Positions 1-8,932 of a DNA stretch of 64,000 nucleotides are shown one piece after another. The position numbers were made by a program, and so were the translations under genes. Below the pieces are notes generated by a model, which did not search any database, was not told the DNA's origin, and saw only the letters and a list, made by a program, of their open reading frames with translations. Each line of letters starts with the position of its first letter. Position 1 is the first letter of the stretch. The DNA is taken from assembly GCA_016719295.1 (NCBI GenBank), contig JADKAF010000001.1, positions 1,612,001-1,676,000 on the forward strand, written 5' to 3'. Origin of the DNA: Planctomycetota bacterium. Its GTDB lineage: Bacteria > Planctomycetota > UBA1135 > JADKAF01.

Positions 1-2162
1 TCGAGCTTGCTCGCGTCGAGCTCGATCGGGTTCGTCCAGAGCAGGAACGCATTCACGAGGCCGTCGACGAGCGAGCGCGGACCGCGGAGCAGCAGCGCGC
101 GGTTCTCGTCGGCGTCGCTCCTCGTCGCGCGCTCGCGAGGCAGGTGCGCGGCGATCGCCTCCACGACGGCGCGGGCGCCGCCGCGATAGGCGTCGAGGGA
201 GTAGAGCAGGTCGAAGGATCCCAAGAAGTTGTCGACCGCGTCGCGCGCCTCGGGCGCGAGCGCGCGACCGGCCTCGAGCGCGCCGAGGCTCTCGCGCAGC
301 TCGCGCACGAAGGCGCGGCGCGAGATCTGCTCCTGGCGCTGCACCTCGCCCGAGAGCTCGAAGCGCGAGCGCCACGCGAGGTAGGCCTTGCGCACGAGAT
401 TCGCGGCGCGCTGAACGCGCTCGGCCTCGGCGACCACGGAACGCAGCGCTTCGAGCTCGCCAGTGCGCTGCGCGGCATCCGTCGCGAGTGCCGCGCGCTC
501 CTGCTGCAGAGCGGCGAGCCCAGCGGCCGCGCCTCGCTCGCCGCTCGCGATCTGCGCTTCGATGTCGCGCAGCGCCAGCTCCGCGGCTTCGCGCGAAGTT
601 TCGACGCTCGCGACATCCTCGCGGCGGAGCTCCAGGCGCTGGCGCAGCGCATCCAAGCGCTGCTGCTCCTGCGCCGTCGGCCAGAGGCCGAGCTCGCCTT
701 CGATCGCCTTCGCGCCGCGCTCCTCGGCGGCCCACACCTCACCCCAAGCGCGCGCCGTTTCGCCGAGCTCGCCCAGGAGCTCGTCGCGCTCGGCGGCCGG
801 CGCGGCCGCTCGTTGCTCCGCGCCCGTCTGCAGCTCGATCAGCGCATCGCGCAGCGCGCGCAGCAGCGCGATCTCGACCGCGGCTCCCGTGGCGGCTTCG
901 GCCGGATCCGCGCGATCGAGGCGCAGCAGGAACGGCAGGCGCTGCGAGCGCGCGCGGCGCCGCCCCACCGTGTCGGCCGACTGGCCTTGCTGCTGCGTCT
1001 GGAGCTCGATCGCCGGCGCTTGCTGCGCGACCACCTCGGAGCGCACGCGCACGCCGAGGCCCTCCAAGTAGTGCCCGAGCTCGCCCAAGTCGTTCTGCTT
1101 GAACTGCTGCTGCTGCAGCTCGGTCGGCTCGTAGCGCGGCACGAACGCGAGCACGTTGCCGCCGCGCCGCAGATACGCCGCGATCTGCTCGACGCCTTCG
1201 GCGCCGAGCGTCGTCGGCGACGGACGCATGAGCACGAGCAAGCGGCACTCGGCGGGCAGCTTGTTGTAGCCGTCGATGCGCGCGAGCGGACGGACGGTGA
1301 CGGAGCCGCGCAGCAAGTAGCGCAGGTCCTTCGCGAGCACTTCGGGTGCGTGCGCCTGGCTCAGGCGCTGCGCTTCCTGCTGCGCTTCCTGCGCGCGCGG
1401 CGAGCCCTGCATCGCGTCGGGATACTGCTTCTGGATCCAGCGCGAGAGCTCCTGCTGGAAGGACTGCAGGTCCTCCAAGCCCGGACGCGCGAGCGGGGTC
1501 TTCTTCAGGTCCTGCTCGACCAGCACGCAGACCAGCGCCGGCTCGGTCTCGAGGAAGGAGTCGAGGTGCCGGACGAACCATGCCTCGACATCGAACGGCG
1601 CGATCGCGTTCTTCGCGGACTCCTTGCGCTCGGCGTAGCGGAGCACGAGGCCGCACCAGAGGCGCTCCGCGCGGCCCTTCGCGTCGAGGTTCGGGATCGG
1701 GGAGAGCCCCTCTTGCTCGGCGCGCTCGATCTCGAGGCGCGAACGCTCGGGATCCAGGCGATGGATCTCGACGCGCAGAAAGTCGCCGGCCGCCGCGCGC
1801 AAGTCCTCGACGCGGCTCTCCGTCTCGCGGAAGTAGTCGGCGTACTCGGGCGGAGGTGCGGCGCTCGTGTAGAGCTCGAGATGCACGCGGAGGTCGTCGC
1901 GCTCGCGCTGCGTGAGCTCGCGCTTCTGCCCGCCCTCGTCTTGTCGACCCTCTTCATCCAGGCGAACCGTGTTCTCGAAGCGCCGCTGCATCGCCGCGAG
2001 CGAGTCGCGCGTCGCCGGCGCCAGAGTCCAACGCCCCGACGAGCTCAAGTCGACGCGCGCGTTCGCGCCGTAGCGGCGCGCGACCACGTTCAGCTCGACG
2101 GCGATCAGCAAGAGCAGCAGAACCGCGACGGCGGCCTGCACCTTGAGTCGAATGCGGCTCAT
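1..2162 (-). CDS. GldG-like auxiliary subunit of an ABC transport system (3' end outside window)
   Basis: The frame starts at ATG 2160-2162, three bases after the stop of the permease gene, and is still open at the window edge: 720 codons are visible and the C-terminus is missing. One hydrophobic segment (about residues 8-28) anchors the protein; the rest is predicted to be extracytoplasmic. A mixed region near residues 305-340 (LLVLMRPSPTTLG, YLRRGGNVLAFVP) resembles the Rossmann-like ABC-auxiliary domain of GldG-type proteins. From about residue 430 to 640 the chain is rich in Ala, Glu, Arg and Gln and looks like coiled coil. Together with the upstream permease and ATPase it makes a three-gene gldA-F-G-like operon. 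In Bacteroidetes such systems are tied to gliding; in other phyla the substrate is unknown, so no gliding role is claimed. Confidence 0.72.
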   Translation of the reverse strand, partial: MSRIRLKVQAAVAVLLLLLIAVELNVVARRYGANARVDLSSSGRWTLAPATRDSLAAMQRRFENTVRLDEEGRQDEGGQKRELTQRERDDLRVHLELYTSAAPPPEYADYFRETESRVEDLRAAAGDFLRVEIHRLDPERSRLEIERAEQEGLSPIPNLDAKGRAERLWCGLVLRYAERKESAKNAIAPFDVEAWFVRHLDSFLETEPALVCVLVEQDLKKTPLARPGLEDLQSFQQELSRWIQKQYPDAMQGSPRAQEAQQEAQRLSQAHAPEVLAKDLRYLLRGSVTVRPLARIDGYNKLPAECRLLVLMRPSPTTLGAEGVEQIAAYLRRGGNVLAFVPRYEPTELQQQQFKQNDLGELGHYLEGLGVRVRSEVVAQQAPAIELQTQQQGQSADTVGRRRARSQRLPFLLRLDRADPAEAATGAAVEIALLRALRDALIELQTGAEQRAAAPAAERDELLGELGETARAWGEVWAAEERGAKAIEGELGLWPTAQEQQRLDALRQRLELRREDVASVETSREAAELALRDIEAQIASGERGAAAGLAALQQERAALATDAAQRTGELEALRSVVAEAERVQRAANLVRKAYLAWRSRFELSGEVQRQEQISRRAFVRELRESLGALEAGRALAPEARDAVDNFLGSFDLLYSLDAYRGGARAVVEAIAAHLPRERATRSDADENRALLLRGPRSLVDGLVNAFLLWTNPIELDASKL

Positions 2163-2165
2163 GCG

Positions 2166-2936
2166 CTAGCCCGCCTTCCGCCAGGTGAGCACGGCGGCAT
2201 TGAGACCGAGGAGCAGCGCGCAGGCGCTGACGAGGAAGACCAGGTTCTTCATCAGGATCACGCCGCGATCGACGGAGTCGAAGAGCGCGGTCAAGCCGTA
2301 CTGCTGGACCTCGTTCGCCGCTCCGGCGAAGCGCTCGGGCAAGTGCGGCGCCAGGTTGGTCGCGAGATCGCCGAGGAAGAACCAGAGCGCCAGCAGCGTG
2401 AAGGCGACGAGGAACGCGACGAGCTGATCGCGCGTGAACGCGCTCGCGAGCTGGCCGAGCGCGATGCAGGTCGCGCCGAGCACGAGGCTCCCCGCGTAGC
2501 CGCCGAAGATCGGCCCCCACTCCAGCCCGCGCGGATCGTCGCAGAGCGACCAGACGACGTAGACCGTCGGCAGCGTCGTCGCGAGGCAGAGCACCAGCAT
2601 CCCCATCGCGCCCAGGAACTTGCCCAGCACCGCATCGATCGGTCGCACGGGCAAGGTGAGCAGGAGCTCCTCGGTGCCCAAGCGGCGCTCCTCGCTCCAG
2701 AGGCGCATCGAGATCGCGGCGCCGAAGAGCACGAAGAGCAGCGGCAGATGACGCGCGGCGAAGACGCCCGAGAGATCGGCGCTCTGGCGCGCGAAGAGGG
2801 TCGGTACGCCGAAGGGGCTCCAGAGGTAGACGAAGAGCCCGAGCAGCAGCGAGAAGAGGATCAAGAGGACGAAGCCGAGCGGCGAGGCGAAGTACGCCTT
2901 CCACTCGCGCTTCGCGATGGCGAGGGCAGCTCCCAC
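2166..2936 (-). CDS. ABC-2 type permease, GldF-like
   Basis: A 256-residue membrane protein with about six hydrophobic segments (first at residues 20-42, last at about 232-250). The motif SMRLWSEERRLGTEELLLTL near residue 76 is the typical cytoplasmic loop of GldF/NosY-like ABC-2 permeases, in which 'EE...GT.E.LLT.P' follows the second membrane segment. It lies between the ATPase gene (4 bases upstream) and the GldG-like gene (3 bases downstream), so the three are almost certainly cotranscribed and form one exporter or membrane-remodelling complex. Length is normal for the family. The transported substrate cannot be read from the sequence. Confidence 0.85.
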   Translation of the reverse strand: MGAALAIAKREWKAYFASPLGFVLLILFSLLLGLFVYLWSPFGVPTLFARQSADLSGVFAARHLPLLFVLFGAAISMRLWSEERRLGTEELLLTLPVRPIDAVLGKFLGAMGMLVLCLATTLPTVYVVWSLCDDPRGLEWGPIFGGYAGSLVLGATCIALGQLASAFTRDQLVAFLVAFTLLALWFFLGDLATNLAPHLPERFAGAANEVQQYGLTALFDSVDRGVILMKNLVFLVSACALLLGLNAAVLTWRKAG

Positions 2937-2940
2937 GTTG

Positions 2941-3657
2941 CTACTCCTTCGTCTGCGTGATCTGGCGGAAGGCCTGCTCGAGCGTTCCGAGCGGACCGGA
3001 GATCTTCTTCGGGGCCCCGTCGGCGACGATGCGTCCGCGCGAGATCATCAGCGCGCGCGGGCAGGTGAGCTCGACCTCGGGGAGGATGTGCGTCGAGAGG
3101 ATCACCGTGGCGCCTTGCTTCGCGAAGCCCTGGATCAAGTCGCGCATCACGACGCGTTGATTGGGATCCAGGCCCTCGGTGGGTTCGTCGAGGATCAGCA
3201 CCTTCGGCGAGTGGATCACGGCCTGGGCCAAGCCGACGCGCTGCTTGTAGCCCTTCGAGCACTCGCGGATGCGCTTCCGCGCGACCTCCTGCAGCGCGCA
3301 GAGCTCGATCGCGCGCTCGACCGCGGCCGCGCGCTCGCGGCGCGGGATGCCGCGCACCTCGGCGACGAAGCGCAGGAAGGGCGCACGCGCATGTCGACGT
3401 AGAGCGGGTTCGACTCCGGCAGGTAGCCGATGCGGCGCTGCACCTCGAGCGGATGGCGCGAGACATCGAAAGCCGAGCACCTCGGCGCGACCGCGGTCGC
3501 TCGCTAGGTAGCCGGTGAGCATGCGCATCGTCGTGCTCTTCCCGGCGCCGTTCGGACCGATGAAGCCGACGATCTCGCCGGTCTCGATCTCGAACGAGAC
3601 ATGATCGACGGCGCGGTGGGAACCGAAGCTCTTGCAGAGATCTTGGACGCGGATCAT
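2941..3657 (-). CDS. ABC transporter ATPase, GldA/NatA-like (compensated double frameshift)
   Basis: ATPase of the Gld-type system. Walker A (GPNGAGKST, near residue 35), the variant signature SKGYKQRVGLAQA, Walker B (VLILDEPTEGLDP) and the H-loop (STHIL) are all present. I chose ATG 3655-3657, giving MIRVQDLCKSFG, over a start 13 codons upstream because the ABC fold begins here. About 28 residues after the first strand are unlike any ABC protein; shifting frame between about 3383 and 3469 restores the expected text (GYLPESNPLYVDMRVR). So there is one extra T in the coding-strand run at 3469-3471 and one missing base near 3381-3384, which cancel. The true protein is probably normal and the scrambled patch a sequence error; a real compensated mutation is possible. 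Confidence 0.85.
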   Translation of the reverse strand: MIRVQDLCKSFGSHRAVDHVSFEIETGEIVGFIGPNGAGKSTTMRMLTGYLASDRGRAEVLGFRCLAPSARGAAPHRLPAGVEPALRRHARAPFLRFVAEVRGIPRRERAAAVERAIELCALQEVARKRIRECSKGYKQRVGLAQAVIHSPKVLILDEPTEGLDPNQRVVMRDLIQGFAKQGATVILSTHILPEVELTCPRALMISRGRIVADGAPKKISGPLGTLEQAFRQITQTKE

Positions 3658-3730
3658 CTCAGCCGCCGGGGCTCGGTGGTTGGGAGGACGGAGCACGGCG
3701 CGCAGCGAGCGCTTCGCTGCGCCGCCTCTC

Positions 3731-5688
3731 TCATTGATAGTTGACCAGGTTGAACTGCTCGAGGAAGTCGCGGTTGGTCGGGTACTGCTCGAGCTTCTTC
3801 GAGAGCAGCTCCATCGCCTCCATCGGACGCATCTTGTTCAGCACGCGGCGGAGCAAGGAAACCTTCATCAGCTCGGAGCGCTCGAGCAGGCGCTCCTCCT
3901 TGCGCGTGCCGGAGCCGGCGAGGTCGAAGGCGGGGAAGATGCGCTTCTCGGCGAGCAGGCGCGAGAGGTTGATCTCCATGTTCCCCGTGCCCTTGAACTC
4001 CTCGAAGATCACCTGGTCCATCTTCGAGCCGGTATCGACGAGGCAGGTGCCGATGATGGTCAAGCTGCCGCCGTCCTCCGTGTTGCGCGCCGATCCGAAG
4101 ATCTTCTTCGGGCGCTCCATCGTGCGGGAGTCGATGCCCCCGAGAGGATGCGGCCGGAGTTGCCGATCTCCTGGTTGTACGCGCGGGCGAGGCGGGTGAT
4201 GGAGTCGAGCAGCAGCACGACCTCCTGACCGCATTCGCAGAGGCGGCAGGCGCGGCGCCAGACGCCCTCGGCGGTCTGGATATGGTCCTTCGCCGACTCG
4301 TCGGCGGTCGAGACGTACACCTCGCCCTTCACGCTGCGCTTCCAGTGCGTGCCTTCCTCGGGGCGCTCGTCGATGAGCATCACCATCAAATGCACGTCGG
4401 GGCATCCGAGCTCGATGGCCTTCGCCATCTTCTGCATCAGCACCGTCTTCCCGCCGCGCGGCGGTGCCACGATCAGCGCTCGCTGGCCGCGGCCGAGCGG
4501 CATCAGCATGTCCATGATGCGGAGCGCCGTGTCCCCCTGCTCCATGCCCGTCTCGATGGGCACCTCGCCCAGGCGATATTGGAAGTCGGGGTCGACCGAG
4601 ACCAGGCGCTTGAAGTGCGGGAGGTGCTTCGCCTCCTGCGGATCCATGCCATCGACGAGGATCACCTCGCGCAGGATCGGCTTCTTGCCCGGCCCCGCGG
4701 CGGGCGTCTGCCGCCCTTCGATGAAGGAGCCGTCGCGCAATCCGTAGCGGTGGATCGCCTGCTGCGGGACGAAGGTGTCGTCGGGCAGGCGGTGGAAGTT
4801 GCGCGCCGCTTGGCGGAGATAGCCGGTGCCGCCCTTCTCGAGCTCCAGGACGCCGGTGATGTCGACGAGCTCGCCCTGGAAGTGCGCCGGCGCGCCGTGC
4901 CCCGCGCCCGCGTGGCCCGCAGGAGCCGCTCCCGGTCCACCGCCTTCGCCGCGGAACTTGCCGCGCGGCTTCTGTCCGCGCCGGCCGCGATTGACCTGCT
5001 GCTTGGCGAACGAGCCGCCCTGGCGCCCCGGGCCGCCGCGGCGCTGGCGTGGCGCCGCGCCTTCGGGTCCCGGGTAGCCGGGAGCGTAGCCACCGTAGCC
5101 ACCGCCTTCCTGCGACGCTCCACCCGCGCGCGGGTAGTCGCCGCCGTGCTCGAGGGGGCCGCCGTCGCCGCGCTCGGGAGCGCCGGCATCCTGGCCGAGC
5201 CCGTCGCCGAAGCCGCCGCCATAGCCTGCGTTCGGCGGCGCTTCGCCTCCGAACTCCTGGGGCGGAGCTCCCGGGGGACGCGGACCGCGCCGCGGCGCCC
5301 CGCCTCGGCCGCCGCGCCGACCGCGCCGGCGCCGCCCGCCTCGTCCTTCGCCCCAATCGGAACCGCCGCCGCCCTCCGCTCCGCCGCCGCCTTCGTAGCC
5401 TCCGCCGCCGTGGCCGCCGGTGCCCTGTCCTCCGGCTCCGTGTCCTCCGGCTCCGTGTCCTCCGGCTCCGTGACCCCCGGCTCCATAACCACCCGCGGCC
5501 CCTTGACCGCCCGCCGAGCTTCCGTAGCTCCCGCTGTCGCCGCCGTAGCCACCCGGATCGCCGCTCGGCGCGGGACGGCTCGGGGGCGGTGATCCACCGC
5601 CCCGCTTCGGCGCGCCGCCGCGCCCGCGCCGACGGCGCGGACGGCCGGGACCCGCGTAGTACGAGGAGGCTTCCAGATCTTGGGGCAC
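3731..5688 (-). CDS. rho: Transcription termination factor Rho (one frameshift near the C-terminal third)
   Basis: Rho is the hexameric RNA-dependent ATPase that ends transcription. Starting at 5688 the first 265 or so residues are a Gly/Arg/Pro-rich disordered extension, including GAGGH repeats. The RNA-binding OB domain follows (from GELVDITGVLELEKGG), then the P-loop APPRGGKT (about residue 408), LIDERPEE and DSITRLARAYN. After GRILSG the frame breaks: bases 4137-4141 hold five C where six would give the canonical SGGIDS. The remainder (MERPKKIFGSARN, EEFKGTGNMEINL, LAEKRIFPAFDL) continues in another frame to 3731. With one base restored the protein is about 652 residues. Long basic inserts are known in Rho of other high-GC bacteria and may add RNA binding. 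Homopolymer sequencing error is the likeliest cause of the break. Confidence 0.93.
5428..5487 (-). repeat. 15-bp tandem repeat encoding GAGGH in the Rho N-terminus
   Basis: Three near-identical 15-base units (5428-5442, 5443-5457, 5458-5472, plus-strand unit tcctccggctccgtg) and a degenerate fourth (5473-5487) lie in frame within rho. They encode consecutive Gly-Ala-Gly-Gly-His/Tyr blocks in the disordered region. Being a multiple of three, copy number can vary without breaking the frame. Confidence 0.85.
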
Positions 5689-5923
5689 GGTGGACTCCGG
5701 GCTCGAAGCGAAGCGGCGCGTAGCCGCGTTGCAGCACTCTCGAGCCGAAGGCCAACACGGCCATCGACCCGGCGCGCATCCGTGATTCCTCGCGCGTAGC
5801 TGAGACGCACGTCGGGGCGCCGCGCGCGCAGCGGGCGCATCTCTCGGACCGGACGGCGCGCATCGCGCGACGCACGGTCTCCACGCTCGGCCTGCGGGAA
5901 TCAGGCCCTCAGCAGATGGTTGA

Positions 5924-6118
5924 TTCAGCAGATGGTTGAAGAAGTCATCCGGGCCGGCGAACGCGCTTCGCTCGCCCCGTCTTCGTCGCCGGATCCGAGC
6001 GGAAACACCCGCTTCAGCGCCGGTTCCTGCGCCGCTTCAGCGCCAGCTCCTGCACCTCAGTGGGACGCCCGATGCCTCGCCGCCAGCTTCGAAGCACTGC
6101 TTTCACAGGCTGCTGAAG
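5924..6118 (+). repeat. Dispersed MITE-like repeat, copy 1 (long form)
   Basis: This stretch aligns, in the same order, with the reverse complement of 39040-39194. Exact shared words are 6017-6035 (19 bases, gcgccggttcctgcgccgc), 6062-6079 (18 bases, gggacgcccgatgcctcg) and 6083-6097 (15 bases, ccagcttcgaagcac). The longer size comes partly from an internal duplication of about 23 bases (cttcagcgccrgytcctgc, 6013-6054). The ends (ggttgaagaagtc at left, tttcacaggctgctgaag at right) are decayed versions of the terminal inverted repeats seen in copy 2. No coding capacity is evident, so this is a non-autonomous or structural repeat. Confidence 0.72.
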
Positions 6119-6275
6119 AAACCAGCCACAGGGAACCCATCCGCTGGGGATCGATTCACCTGCGTGCTTCTTCGTCCGAGAACCAGTTCGTCCGAGGACC
6201 AGGAACGCTCTCTGCGGTCGCCGAGAGCGAGCGCATCCTCGGCTCGCTCCTCGACCCCGTGTGCGGACGCACCTG

Positions 6276-6307
6276 CCTCGCTATGCGACAGCCTCGCTAT
6301 GCGACAG
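6276..6307. repeat. 16-bp tandem duplication
   Basis: The unit cctcgctatgcgacag occurs twice head to tail (6276-6291 and 6292-6307) with no mismatch. It lies in non-coding sequence and probably records a slippage duplication. Confidence 0.85.
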
Positions 6308-6535
6308 GGTCTCGCGCCCGATCTTCGCGGCCGGGTGCGGGAACGCCAGGGCAGGAACGCCTGCGGATCGGAAGAGGCGAGCGATCGGCCGTACCGCCGC
6401 GCGGTCCAGCGCTCTCGCCGAGTCGTGCGCGATCACCGGGTCCAGCGCCTGAGAGGCGCGGACCATCGGCTCACAGGCCAGCGAAGAGCTGCTGGCCCTC
6501 GAGGCCACGAGGTGGCCTCGCGATCGCGCGGGCCC

Positions 6536-6637
6536 GACGATCACGTGCTGGACCGACCATCACGAGCTGGACCAAAGATCACGAGCCAGACCGACGATTC
6601 CCAGACCGTCGTTTCCCAGACCGAAGATTCCCAAACC
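6536..6637. repeat. Compound tandem repeat (3 x 19 bp followed by 3 x 15 bp)
   Basis: Three 19-base units (6536-6554, 6555-6573, 6574-6592; consensus ganratcacgagctggacc) are followed without a gap by three 15-base units (6593-6607, 6608-6622, 6623-6637; consensus gasgattcccagacc). Both unit types start with ga.gat and end in gacc, so the short form looks like a shortened derivative of the long one. The array lies about 100 bases 3' of the tRNA-Pro gene. Confidence 0.8.
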
Positions 6638-6737
6638 GAAGCTTGGATGTCGGGCTGGCAGTCGTGTGGGCCGAGCCATCGTGAGGCGGCCGTGCCGGCG
6701 ATGCGCCGCTGCGCAAGCAACCGAAGCAAGCAGTGAA

Positions 6738-6816
<79 letters not shown>

Positions 6817-7336
6817 CTTTTCCAGTCCGAAGGTTCCTCGTCCGTCTTCCTCGGCCGGCCGATCCGGCGTGGCACCTCGTCACAAGGACGCGGTTGCCCC
6901 GCATGGCTCGACCCGCTCGATTGCTCGGCCGGTTCGCCGAACCAAGGTGCTCGGACGCGCATCGGGATGCGCGCGTTCCGCCCCGGACCGGGATGAGCTT
7001 CGAGCCCGATCTCTCCGCGCGAGCGGAGCGCTCAGTTCGATGCTCTCGGTCTGGAGGACCTGCCGCACTCGATCGCCGATGCCGAGGCTTTTTCCCACCG
7101 CCCCGGGCGATCTCGCGCGTGCACTCGCCTAGTCTCGAAGCGCTCGGAGGCGAGGGGCGAACCCTGCTCGACCTCTTGCGCCCGCTCAGGGCGAGCTGGC
7201 TCGGGCGTCCATGAAAGGATACCCATCGATCGCGCGATGGCTCGCGCGACGAGGCGCGTTTTTACGGCACGCCACCGAGAGGGTCAAGGACGGAGACAGG
7301 CTTTTGATCGGGTGAGGCCTCTGCGGCAGGCGCGGC
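6817..7336. other. Intergenic stretch upstream of tRNA-Pro
   Basis: About 520 bases between the 5' end of the tRNA gene and the end of the HEAT-VWA gene. Open frames here are short, lack a ribosome site and match no family I recognise. I see no clear promoter for the tRNA or terminator for the HEAT-VWA gene, only a weak imperfect hairpin at the HEAT-VWA stop (7311-7339). Confidence 0.5.
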
Positions 7337-8849
7337 TCACTTGCCGAGGTCGACGAAGACGCCGCCGTTTCGCTCGGCCAGATCACGCATGAAATCCTTC
7401 TGGAACTGCCCGATCGCGATCGTGTGCAGCACCAGCTTCTTCAGGCGATTCATCTCGCAGATGCGCTGCACGATGTCGTCCGTCTCGACGTACTCACCCG
7501 CCGTCGGACGCCCATCGGACAAGAAGAAGATCGTGTCGATCTCCGACTCGTAGTAGCGGTCCTGCGTGCCGCGACCGGCGAGATCCAGGCCGGCGGTCAG
7601 GGCGCCGTAGGTGTTCGTCCGGCCCTTCTCGAGGTTCCCGCCGCCGAGCGCAGAGGAGAGGGCCTGCGCGCTCGTGCCGCCGATGGGCTGCAGCTTCTCG
7701 ACCCACTTCAGGGCGTTCGAGCGGTTGACCACGTTGGCCTGCACCAGGCCCTTCTTCCACGGGATCACCTCGGCCGCGAACGCGAGGATGTTGAAGCGCA
7801 CGTTCGGCCCGAGGCCCTCCAGCGTGCGCGAGAGCTCGCCCTTCGCGATCTCCATCTTGGTGTAGCTCTTGTAGCCGCGACCTTCGAACGCCGCGCGGTC
7901 GATGACCAGCTCGTCCATCGAGCCCGAGACGTCGATGATGAAGAGGATGCGCTTCGAGGGCGTCTCGATGCCGTGGTACTGCGTCCCATCCTCGCGCACG
8001 GGACCGTAGCGAGCGCGGCTGGCTTTCATCGCTTCGGCGCGCGCCTTCAGCTCCGCCGCGGTCGGCACCACGTAGCGCGCGCCGGTGCGCTCCCACCAGC
8101 GCTCCCAGAGCTCGGCGCGGTCATAGGAATCCCCGGTGATCGCGACCAGCGCCTGCATCGCATCGGCGGCGATGCGCCCTTCGTCGCGCAGCAGCAGGAC
8201 CAACGGGCCGATCGTCTCCTTCGCGCGGATCTTGCGGGCGGCGGCCACGGCGGAGGCCTTCACCTGCCAGTCCGGGTCCGCGAGCGCGGTGGCGATCGCG
8301 CTACCCGCGGCCGGATCCCCGAGATCTCCGAGGGCATCGAGCGCCGCGATGCGCAGCACGTTGTCCTTGTCCGCGACGAGGCCGATCAGCAGGGGCTGGG
8401 ATTCCTTGTCGCGCAGCAGGGCGACCGTGCGCGCCGAGGCGAGGCGTACCTCGAGGTCCTTGTGCGCGAGCTGCGCGCGCGAGCGGCGCGCCCTCGGAGT
8501 CCTTCGCGGCACCGAGCGACTTCACCAGACCGCAGAGCGTGCGCGCGTCCTTCTCGTCGGGGATACGCGCGCGCACGGCAGCGCGGACCTCGGGCGTCTT
8601 GATCGCGCCCAGCACTTCCTCGGCCGCCCGGGCCACCTCGGGGTCGCGGTCCTTGAAGAGTCCGGCCAGCACGTCGATCACGGCCGGCGAGGTCGCGGAC
8701 TCCAGCGTGCGCACGGCTTCGATGCGCTCGGGCCGCTCCTTGAAGCGCGGGAACGCCTTCTGGAAGTCGGAGACGATCTCGTCCTGCTGCGCGGCGAGCG
8801 CGGGAGCGAGCAAGCAAACGGCGAGTGCGAGACGGAGACCCAGGTGCAC
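7337..8849 (-). CDS. Secreted HEAT-repeat and von Willebrand factor A domain protein (one frameshift)
   Basis: Start is GTG 8847-8849, preceded by gaggtg at a good distance. Residues 1-20 are a signal peptide ending AALAAQ, so the protein is exported. Residues about 30-230 are HEAT-like helical repeats (for example VLRIAALDALGDLGDPAAG). A VWA domain follows with the MIDAS motif DVSGSMD near residue 306 and SDGRPTAG later; it should bind a divalent metal and a protein partner. The two halves lie in different frames: the switch falls in the GCGCGC-rich stretch about 8475-8490, after KSLGAAKDSEG and before AQLAHKDLEVR. Removing one base gives about 503 residues. Such HEAT+VWA proteins are common in planctomycetes; the partner is unknown. 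Sequence error is the probable cause of the break. Confidence 0.82.
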
Positions 8850-8932
8850 GTGCGATCACCTCAGCGAGAGCCGAGCCCCTCGGCCCGCCCATTCCGCACG
8901 CCGACGCGCCTTTGCGCAACCCGATCGAGCGC

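Larger units (their letters stand above)
5689..6737. other. Gene-poor region between rho and tRNA-Pro
   Basis: About 1 kb with no convincing gene on either strand; the frames that are open here share no recognisable family and one overlaps the repeats. It should hold the rho promoter and leader (right of 5688), a 15-16-base direct duplication (cagcagatggttga, around 5911-5937), a MITE-like dispersed repeat (5924-6118), a 16-base tandem duplication (6276-6291 and 6292-6307) and a compound tandem repeat (6536-6637). Confidence 0.6.

Noticed and set aside
144..2960. A 938-codon open frame on the plus strand
   Set aside because: It is antisense to the GldG- and GldF-like genes, which have clear family features. 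High GC at third positions keeps the opposite strand open; the product is an Arg/Glu/Leu-rich sequence with no domain.
6536..6637. Possible CRISPR array
   Set aside because: The units are directly adjacent with no spacers, differ in length and no cas gene is nearby.
5936..6736. Overlapping open frames of about 260 codons between rho and the tRNA
   Set aside because: They run through the dispersed and tandem repeats, two frames are open at once, and neither has a ribosome site or known domain.
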